DNA of 6,324 nucleotides from Acidobacteriota bacterium (GTDB lineage: Bacteria > Acidobacteriota > Blastocatellia > RBC074). Made by a program: the position numbers and the translations under genes. Positions 1 through 5,351 of this stretch are shown here, piece after piece; position 1 is the first letter of the stretch, and the number at the start of each line of letters is the position of its first letter. The stretch covers positions 1-6,324 of the forward strand of contig JAKEHZ010000334.1 of NCBI GenBank assembly GCA_022614735.1, read 5' to 3'. Under the pieces are notes generated by a model. It was not told where the DNA came from. It searched no databases and saw nothing but the letters and a program-made list of their open reading frames with translations.

Positions 1-48
1 GGAGACGCAGAGAGATAACCAGATCCTCGGTCATCTCTCTGCGTCTCC
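1..48. repeat. Inverted repeat at left edge (GACGCAGAGA type)
   Basis: Bases 1-15 are a perfect reverse complement of 34-48. Allowing one mismatch, the pairing extends to 1-20 with 29-48, leaving an 8-base loop. The left arm begins at the first base of the window, so the element probably continues outside it. The right arm runs into degenerate copies of the same motif: CTCTGCGTCT at 37-46 and CTCTGCGCCT at 57-66, ending near 76. It lies downstream of the minus-strand DUF3810 gene, where a hairpin could end transcription, but no T-tract follows it in that direction. The remaining stretch, 77-140, is AT-rich and shows nothing recognisable. The palindrome is seen directly; any function is inference. 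Confidence 0.8.
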
Positions 49-140
49 TCCGCGATCTCTGCGCCTCGGCGGTGAACTACAATCATAATGCTAAACTTTG
101 GATTCTATTTGGCTTTAATTTGCACGCTTCGGTTAAATGA

Positions 141-1346
141 TTACTCTCTACCGGAGTTTTTGAGGTAAAAACCGATGATCAGCGGTATGTCTTCATCGTA
201 ATTAGCCACACCACTACGCACGCGATTTAGTCTCAGATAGGCGCTCAAAAGTTGGGTTGACATACTGCTAATATCCGGGTTCTTTACGGTCGCCCAAAAT
301 TGCCTGCTCGCATCCAGATCTGCAGATGGTCCGGGCCCGATAGATCCTTTGAGACCAGAGATGCCCGCTCGCTCGATTACGTCTAGTACCTTCACACCAT
401 GCAGATATCCGGAATAACGCACATATGGATCATCTGCATTGGTGCAAATAACATAGGCCACGAAATTTGCTTCGTCTTCGCGAGCGAAACCGCGCTGATG
501 CGCCTTCTGGTTTGCCATTGCAAAAGGCAATTCGGCGGGAGGAATTGTATCGTTGATAGTCGGTTCGCCTGTAAATGGCATGTAGATACCACTGTAACCC
601 ATATAGCCAGCCATCCGTGTAAAATAGAGCGACTTGGGTATACCCAATCCTCCCTGGCTCGCTTCCTGGAGCAGAGTGGTATTCTGAAATGAGGTCTCCA
701 GGGCCTGATTAAGCCGCTGGCGCGTGACCGGCAGTGTGCTTGATCTCGCCCAATCCTGCCCTTCACTCGCATCTCTGTAGTTCCGATTGATGCCATCTAC
801 TATTCGCGCGCCGATCGCCTGTAGCTCATCAGAGCGCGCGGGACGGCGTTCCAGCCCCCACGTGTCGGCAATCGGCATCCGTTGAAAATTCAATCCCCAG
901 AACATGAGGAAGATGAAGTAAAGTACGGCAAACGACCACAGCATATGTAGCAGAAGTAGCTTGATCACATCGAAGAACCGACTTTCACCGCGAAATGCGC
1001 GCCGCATATACCAGAGCGCCCATAAAATGAACCAGATGACCAATGCGACTAAGAAGACCTCTCCTACCGAGAAGGTAAATATCCTATTGATGATCGAGAG
1101 ACTGCGCGAAACGAAATGGTAGATCTTCTGGCTATAAACTACCTCGACAATCGATGGCATGAGAGCGGCAAGTGTCTGAATACCGAGAGCGACTAACAGC
1201 CACTGTGTAGCTCTCCAGTATAACCACCGGATAGCGAATTTCGCCGGTACTCCAGCCTCAGCTCCAACGACTGCCTCGGCCTTAGGAGGAGGCGCCGATG
1301 CTGGCGCGAGAGCTACAGGCGGTCTTAGCGGAATATTAAAAGGCAT
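141..1346 (-). CDS. DUF3810 family membrane protein with degenerate HExxH motif
   Basis: An uncharacterised membrane protein of the DUF3810 family, 401 residues from the ATG at 1346. A proline/alanine-rich N-terminus (about residues 5-35) is followed by three hydrophobic segments at about 43-63, 95-113 and 129-150, then a large soluble domain. That domain carries the family hallmarks GYMGYSGIYMPFTGEP (about 247-262) and AHQRGFAREDEANFVAY (282-298). As I remember the family, the second block normally begins HExAHQ, a zinc-metallopeptidase-like motif. Here it reads NQKAHQ (279-284), so the first His and the Glu are replaced while the second His and the downstream EDEAN acidic residues remain. 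The frame stays open to a TTG at 1388, but that extension is translated palindrome, so the ATG is preferred. No good ribosome binding site precedes the ATG, so the exact start is uncertain. Substrate and role are unknown. The family assignment is from sequence memory. Confidence 0.85.
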   Translation of the reverse strand: MPFNIPLRPPVALAPASAPPPKAEAVVGAEAGVPAKFAIRWLYWRATQWLLVALGIQTLAALMPSIVEVVYSQKIYHFVSRSLSIINRIFTFSVGEVFLVALVIWFILWALWYMRRAFRGESRFFDVIKLLLLHMLWSFAVLYFIFLMFWGLNFQRMPIADTWGLERRPARSDELQAIGARIVDGINRNYRDASEGQDWARSSTLPVTRQRLNQALETSFQNTTLLQEASQGGLGIPKSLYFTRMAGYMGYSGIYMPFTGEPTINDTIPPAELPFAMANQKAHQRGFAREDEANFVAYVICTNADDPYVRYSGYLHGVKVLDVIERAGISGLKGSIGPGPSADLDASRQFWATVKNPDISSMSTQLLSAYLRLNRVRSGVANYDEDIPLIIGFYLKNSGRE

Positions 1347-1355
1347 AGGGGGTAA

Positions 1356-1487
1356 TGCAAAAGGCAAAAGGCAAAAATCAAAAGGCAAAAATCAAAAGGC
1401 AAAAGGTCGGCACTTCTCTTCTTTTTCATCACTTTCCTCATTTCACTTTTGCCTTTTGACTTTTGCCTTTTGATTTTTGATTTTGCC
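1356..1487. repeat. Inverted array of heptamer repeats (GGCAAAA / TTTTGCC)
   Basis: The left arm, 1356-1404, is seven consecutive 7-base units: TGCAAAA, GGCAAAA twice, ATCAAAA, GGCAAAA, ATCAAAA, GGCAAAA. The right arm, 1446-1487, is the opposite orientation: TTTTGCC, TTTTGAC, TTTTGCC, TTTTGAT twice, then TTTGCC. The arms can pair over roughly 40 bases with a few mismatches, around a pyrimidine-rich loop of about 40 bases (1405-1445). The element fills most of the 164-base gap between the RidA-family stop and the DUF3810 start. It ends 9 bases before that start, so the DUF3810 leader would be part of the stem. It could attenuate read-through from the upstream genes, but that is inference. Confidence 0.85.
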
Positions 1488-1510
1488 TTCAAAGTTACGA
1501 TAGATTCTTC

Positions 1511-1897
1511 TCACTGAACGATGGCGTCCGCCTCTATCTCAATGAGCATACGATCATCAATCAATTTCCTAACTTCGACCATGGTCGCACAGGGTCTGAT
1601 GTCTTTGAAGAATTCTCCATGCGCGCGCCCATACTCCTGCCAGCGAGAAATATCTGTTACAAACATGCGCGTGCGCACGACATCCTTGAGAGAAGCTCCC
1701 AGCGCGTTGAGCGCGCGTTCGATATTGCGTATTACCTGGACTGTTTGAGTGTAGCCATCACCGGCGCCGACAATCTGGCCATTTTCATCGGTCGCCGTCG
1801 TACCTGTCACGAAAATTTGATTACCAACGCGAATCGCCCGCGAGTAGCCGACTACCGGCTCCCATTTTGTGCCTGATGAATAGAATTGTTTCTCCAT
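1511..1897 (-). CDS. RidA (YjgF/YER057c/UK114) family protein lacking the classical Arg
   Basis: A small cytosolic protein of the Rid superfamily, 128 residues, the usual length for a trimeric Rid subunit. The fold signature is clear: RVGNQIFVTGTTATDENG near the N-terminus (23-40), VIRNIERALNALGASLKDVVRTRMFVTD in the middle (56-82), and a C-terminal block with HGEFFKDIRPCATMVEV (93-109) and IEIEADAIV (119-127). Classical RidA deaminates reactive enamine/imine intermediates using Arg105 (E. coli numbering, in ARSCVEV). Aligning on VEV, that position is Ala104 here (CATMVEV), so this belongs with Rid groups lacking the arginine and its reaction cannot be assumed. The frame also allows a GTG at 1903, but AAGG five bases before the ATG at 1897 favours the ATG. 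It lies 53 bases downstream of the SDR gene on the same strand, with no clear terminator between, so the two are probably co-transcribed. Confidence 0.92.
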   Translation of the reverse strand: MEKQFYSSGTKWEPVVGYSRAIRVGNQIFVTGTTATDENGQIVGAGDGYTQTVQVIRNIERALNALGASLKDVVRTRMFVTDISRWQEYGRAHGEFFKDIRPCATMVEVRKLIDDRMLIEIEADAIVQ

Positions 1898-1950
1898 TTT
1901 CACCTTCGGTAGATGCCACGCTCCGATCCGGGGCTCTTGAAGAATGGGTA

Positions 1951-2736
1951 TTACAAATCGGCCAGGTCGCTACCACTCCCCGATTTTATCGGCCGTCGCC
2001 TCGCAGCGACAACATCGAACAGACTGACTGGCATCATCCTCACCATCTTCATAAAGAGTGAGGGGACGAGTGGAAAGCGAATAACGCGATCACCACGTTC
2101 GATCCGGCGCAGAATCAGGCGCGCCGCTTCGTCGGCCTGCATCAGGAATGGCATCTTGCCGGCATTTTCCGTCATCGGCGTCAGCACATACCCGGGCTCA
2201 ATCGTGACAAGCCTGACCCCGTATTGGCCTAATTCAACGCGCATCCCCTCAATGAGCGTTGAGAGCGCGGCCTTGGTCGCGCAATACCCCGCATAGCCGG
2301 GCATGCCGCGATCACCCGCGAGACTGGAAATCGCCGCAATAATCCCATTCTTCTGCCCGCGCATCAGTGGAATCAATGCTTCAAGGCAATAGGCTACCCC
2401 TAGCACGTTAACTCTTAACAAATGCTCGAAGCGACCCGCCTTGAAACTTACCGCATTGGATGGGCTGTTCACGCCCGCAGAGAGAATCGCCAGGTCAATC
2501 CTGCCGAAATACCGCACAGTTTCAGAGACAGCTTGTCTGACCTGCTCCTGATCGCCTACATCGCATACCAGTGTAAGCGCCTCACCGCCCAGCTTCTCAA
2601 CCTCATACGATAAATCATCAAGTAACTCTCTGCGTCTTGCAACCAGCGCAAGCGCACCCTTATTCTTTGCTACTTCGAGCGCAAGTCTGTAACCAATGCC
2701 CGACGATGCACCTGTGATAAGCACAACTCTTTTCAT
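1951..2736 (-). CDS. Short-chain dehydrogenase/reductase (classical SDR)
   Basis: A cytosolic NAD(P)H-dependent oxidoreductase of the classical SDR type, 261 residues. The Rossmann nucleotide-binding motif TGASSGIG is at 8-15. D60 lies in the CDV turn that contacts the adenine, and LSAGV (85-89) stands in for the usual NNAG. The catalytic tetrad is complete: N110, S138, Y151 and K155 (YCATK). PG at 181-182 is the usual substrate/cofactor loop. The basic cluster ARRRE after strand 2 (33-37) suggests NADP(H) preference. The C-terminal tail (about 220-250, with FPLVPSLFMKMVRMMP) is amphipathic and resembles the DltE/YdfG-like subgroup (COG0300), which may allow membrane association. The substrate cannot be read from the sequence. 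The ATG at 2736 lacks a strong Shine-Dalgarno, but it begins exactly at the conserved N-terminal strand. It is the first gene of the minus-strand group. Confidence 0.94.
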   Translation of the reverse strand: MKRVVLITGASSGIGYRLALEVAKNKGALALVARRRELLDDLSYEVEKLGGEALTLVCDVGDQEQVRQAVSETVRYFGRIDLAILSAGVNSPSNAVSFKAGRFEHLLRVNVLGVAYCLEALIPLMRGQKNGIIAAISSLAGDRGMPGYAGYCATKAALSTLIEGMRVELGQYGVRLVTIEPGYVLTPMTENAGKMPFLMQADEAARLILRRIERGDRVIRFPLVPSLFMKMVRMMPVSLFDVVAARRRPIKSGSGSDLADL

Positions 2737-2781
2737 TTAACTTTTGTTTCTATATTAATTTTCGTATGAGTAGCGGGTATT

Positions 2782-2809
2782 ATTGTAACCGTATTTCCAC
2801 ATCTGTAAA
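2782..2809 (-). promoter_or_regulatory. Putative sigma70-type promoter for the SDR gene
   Basis: Read on the minus strand, TTTACA (2809-2804) and TACAAT (2787-2782) are separated by 16 bases. Initiation would fall near 2775 and give a leader of about 40 bases before the SDR ATG. The surrounding stretch 2737-2887 is AT-rich, non-coding and otherwise featureless. This is a consensus match only; promoter rules in the host phylum are not known to me. Confidence 0.35.
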
Positions 2810-2887
2810 AACCGATAAACATAATACTACTTTCTCATGTAATTTCTTAGCGATTCATCGTAAATTAACCTGATGATTGTAAAATTA

Positions 2888-3041
2888 TAGCCTTCAAGGA
2901 ATAGAAATTTGACGCAAAGTCGCAAAGGCGCAAAGAGGGGAAGAAAGAAAAAAGATTCCTTAGAAGAGGTGACCTCGCAGTCATTTGATTTTTCTTTGCG
3001 CCTTTGCGCCTTTGCGTCAAATCTCTTTTTCCTGAAGGCTA
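2888..3041. repeat. Large imperfect palindrome with CTTTGCGC octamers
   Basis: Bases 2888-2936 and 2993-3041 are inverted repeats of 49 bases matching at 44 positions. The loop is 56 bases (2937-2992) and its first half is purine-rich. The outer part of each arm is unique-looking (TAGCCTTCA...). The inner part is a tandem octamer, clearest on the right arm as CTTTGCGC at 2994-3001 and 3002-3009 and CTTTGCGT at 3010-3017. It sits in the divergent gap between the SDR and PQQ genes and ends 48 bases before the PQQ start, so it is not simply a terminator for either gene. I see no convincing plus-strand promoter between it and the gene. If transcription starts upstream, the mRNA leader would contain the whole hairpin. 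Confidence 0.9.
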
Positions 3042-3077
3042 CAGCAACTTGTTAAGGCAACGAAAAATTGGTTAAGC

Positions 3078-3084
3078 GGGAGGT
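3078..3084 (+). promoter_or_regulatory. Strong Shine-Dalgarno for the PQQ dehydrogenase gene
   Basis: GGGAGGT lies five bases before the ATG at 3090. It is the best ribosome binding site in the window and supports the first Met over the alternative Met9. Confidence 0.8.
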
Positions 3085-3089
3085 AAAAG

Positions 3090-5126
3090 ATGTTTCATCC
3101 AGAGAATCTGAGAATGCTTCCACAGCGTGTTTCGACAAAGCGTATAAACAATCGTTATCTATTCCTTGCGTTGATCATCTTCCTGACGACATTCATGGGT
3201 GACAATGAGAGTGCAATCGCCCAGAAAAAGAAGACGAGTTCTCCAATATCAACTTCTGAATGGCCGGCCTACGGGCGAGACTCGGGGGGCTCTCGCTACT
3301 CTCCGCTCACGCAGATCAATCGTGAAAATGCGAAGAATCTGAAGATCGCATGGACATATCGGACGGGAGACCTCTCCGACGGCCAGAACGCGCGATCCTC
3401 GAGTGCCTTTCAATGCACACCGATTATGGTTGACGGGACACTTTATCTTGTAACCCCTTTCAACCGAGTGATTGCGCTCGATCCGGCGACGGGCAGGGAG
3501 CGATGGACTTATGATCCGAAGATCGATCTCAAACGCGGCTATCACAATCAACTTAACTCGCGCGGGCTCTCAACCTGGCTCGATCCGCAGCGAAGGGAGG
3601 GCCAGGCCTGTCGCCGCCGTATTCTGATGGGCACGAATGACGCGCGATTGATCGCGCTCGATGCGGCGACGGGTAAACCCTGCAAAGATTTCGGACAGGG
3701 CGGACAGGTTGATCTGGCGCGCGGGGTAGGTGTGTCGCAGCGAAGCCCCGGCGAGTATCAGGTGACTTCTCCGCCGGCGATCATCAAGGAGATGGTCATT
3801 GTCGGCTCGGCAATCGGCGACAACAGCCGTGTCACTGCGGCGAGCGGCCTGGTGCGCGCCTATGATGCCCGAACGGGCAAGCTGCGCTGGAGTTGGGATC
3901 CAATCCCACCGGACTTCAAAAAGTCGGCTATGAGCGAAGACGGTTATCAACTCGGCACGGCCAACGTCTGGTCGATCATCTCAGCTGATGAGGAGCGCGA
4001 CCTGGTTTTTTTGCCGACCGGCAATACCAGCCCCGATTATTATGGGGGGGAACGCCGTGGTCTTGATTACTATGCAAGCTCCGTTGTTGCGCTGCGGGGC
4101 TCAACGGGCAAAGTGGTCTGGCATTTCCAGACCGTGCATCACGATGTATGGGATTATGATGTGCCTGCGCAGCCCGCGTTGATCACTGTGCGCCGCAATG
4201 GTCGTGATCTTCCTGCCGTTGCTGTTGCAACCAAGGTCGGCCATCTTTTCGTGCTGAACCGCGAAACCGGCAAGCCGATCTTTCCGGTGGAAGAGCGGCC
4301 TGTGCCGCAGGGCGGAGTCGCAGGCGAGCAGCTCTCGGCGACACAGCCAATCCCCATTCTCCCGAGGGCGCTTGCGCCACAGACACTCAAACCTGAGGAG
4401 GCCTTTGGTCTTACTGACGAAGATCGTAAGGCTTGCCGCGAGCAGATCGCTGCGCTTCGCAACGATGGCCTCTTCACGCCGCCGAGCTTGCAGGGTACGC
4501 TGGTTTATCCGGGCGATGTCGGCGGAATGAATTGGTCGGGTATGTCTTTCGACCGGCAACATGGTCTTCTGATCACGAACACCAACCGCCTTCCTCGCGC
4601 GGTGGGGCTCGTCCCTCGCGATGAGCCGAACTACAAAACAGATTTCAAATGGCGCTCCAACCCCAGCTTTGAGCTAGCACCTCAGGAAGGGACGCCTTAC
4701 CTGATGCGGCGCGAAATCCTGTTGCGTGCTTTTCCGCGCATCGTGCCGTGCAATCCGCCGCCCTGGGGCACGCTTGTCGCCATCGACCTGGCCAACGGGC
4801 AGGTCAAATGGGAGGTTCCCCTTGGCACGATGCCGGAGTTGAGCGACATTCCCGAATCAGCGAAATGGGGATCAATCAACCTTGGAGGATCGATTGTTAC
4901 CGCGGGACGACTGGTTTTTATCGCCGCGGCGCGTGATAACCTGTTGCGCGCCTTTAATGTCGAGACCGGAGAAGAACTGTGGAGAGGCGAGCTGCCCGCG
5001 GGTGGACAGGCAACCCCTATGACCTATCAGGCTGGCGGCAAACAGTTCGTTGTGATTGCAGCGGGCGGACACGGAAGATTACCGACCAAGCGCGGTGATT
5101 ACGTAGTGGCTTTTGCTCTGCCCTGA
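3090..5126 (+). CDS. Secreted PQQ-dependent dehydrogenase, glucose-dehydrogenase type
   Basis: A pyrroloquinoline-quinone dehydrogenase of 678 residues with an eight-bladed propeller, expected to oxidise a sugar or alcohol in the periplasm. A signal peptide is evident: basic stretch KRINNR (17-22), hydrophobic core about 23-37, and probable cleavage after SAIA (41-44). The domain begins with EWPAYGRDSGGSRYSPL (57-73). Blades repeat the pattern ALDxxTGxxxW at about 129-139, 189-195, 259-267, 336-344, 565-574 and 623-631. The active-site block VHHDVWDYDVPAQP (349-362) corresponds to the membrane glucose dehydrogenase segment with the catalytic Asp (Asp466 in E. coli Gcd). K382 in ATKVGHLFVLN matches the PQQ-binding Lys493. 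Unlike E. coli Gcd, it lacks the five N-terminal membrane helices. There is no CxxCH haem motif and no adjacent Cys pair as in methanol/ethanol dehydrogenases. The electron acceptor must therefore be separate. The substrate is uncertain; glucose-like is the best guess. It appears monocistronic. Confidence 0.93.
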   Translation: MFHPENLRMLPQRVSTKRINNRYLFLALIIFLTTFMGDNESAIAQKKKTSSPISTSEWPAYGRDSGGSRYSPLTQINRENAKNLKIAWTYRTGDLSDGQNARSSSAFQCTPIMVDGTLYLVTPFNRVIALDPATGRERWTYDPKIDLKRGYHNQLNSRGLSTWLDPQRREGQACRRRILMGTNDARLIALDAATGKPCKDFGQGGQVDLARGVGVSQRSPGEYQVTSPPAIIKEMVIVGSAIGDNSRVTAASGLVRAYDARTGKLRWSWDPIPPDFKKSAMSEDGYQLGTANVWSIISADEERDLVFLPTGNTSPDYYGGERRGLDYYASSVVALRGSTGKVVWHFQTVHHDVWDYDVPAQPALITVRRNGRDLPAVAVATKVGHLFVLNRETGKPIFPVEERPVPQGGVAGEQLSATQPIPILPRALAPQTLKPEEAFGLTDEDRKACREQIAALRNDGLFTPPSLQGTLVYPGDVGGMNWSGMSFDRQHGLLITNTNRLPRAVGLVPRDEPNYKTDFKWRSNPSFELAPQEGTPYLMRREILLRAFPRIVPCNPPPWGTLVAIDLANGQVKWEVPLGTMPELSDIPESAKWGSINLGGSIVTAGRLVFIAAARDNLLRAFNVETGEELWRGELPAGGQATPMTYQAGGKQFVVIAAGGHGRLPTKRGDYVVAFALP

Positions 5127-5134
5127 TGAGAAAG

Positions 5135-5351
5135 AGAATACGAAACAAACGAAAATGACCTTAGTGGGTGAGTTTCATTCATGCGCCGCAATAACTAAAG
5201 CCCAAGAGAGAACGCGAAACACGCGAAAAAGCTCAGAAATTTCGCGTGTTTCGCTTATTTCGCGTGTTTCGCGTTCTCTCTTGGGCTTTAGTTATTGCGG
5301 CGCATGAATGAAACTCACCCACTAAGGTCATTTTCGTTTGTTTCGTATTCT
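5135..5351. repeat. Perfect 94-bp inverted repeat between convergent genes
   Basis: Bases 5135-5228 are an exact reverse complement of 5258-5351, with a 29-base spacer (5229-5257). Weaker pairing continues outward to about 5125 and 5361. The inner parts are 9-base tandem units on the plus strand: TTTCGCGTG at 5240-5248, TTTCGCTTA at 5249-5257, TTTCGCGTG at 5258-5266, then TTTCGCG. The outer ~70 bases of each arm are unique-looking. The left arm starts 8 bases after the PQQ gene stop. The right arm covers the last codons and stop of hpnE. A transcript from either side would fold into a very long hairpin, so it could act as a two-way terminator. I see no target-site duplication. Confidence 0.95.

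Noticed and set aside
1898..1950. Possible terminator between the SDR and RidA-family genes
   Set aside because: Only a six-pair stem with a mismatch and a 3-base loop (GCCCCGGATCGGAGC on the minus strand), with no T-tract; too weak to split the operon.
2857..2885. Plus-strand promoter for the PQQ gene with TAAAAT at 2880-2885
   Set aside because: No acceptable -35 element at the right spacing; only AT-richness supports it.
2888..3041. CRISPR-like array from the repeated CTTTGCGC units
   Set aside because: The units are contiguous 8-mers without spacers and are arranged as one inverted pair, not direct repeats with unique spacers.
3570..3950. Minus-strand reading frame of 126 codons inside the PQQ dehydrogenase gene, and similar ones at 4101-4562
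   Set aside because: They are antisense shadows of a strongly conserved gene, arginine-rich and without recognisable motifs.
5113..5307. Short plus-strand reading frame across the 94-bp inverted repeat
   Set aside because: It is the tail of the PQQ gene in another frame plus translated repeat; no homology, no ribosome binding site.
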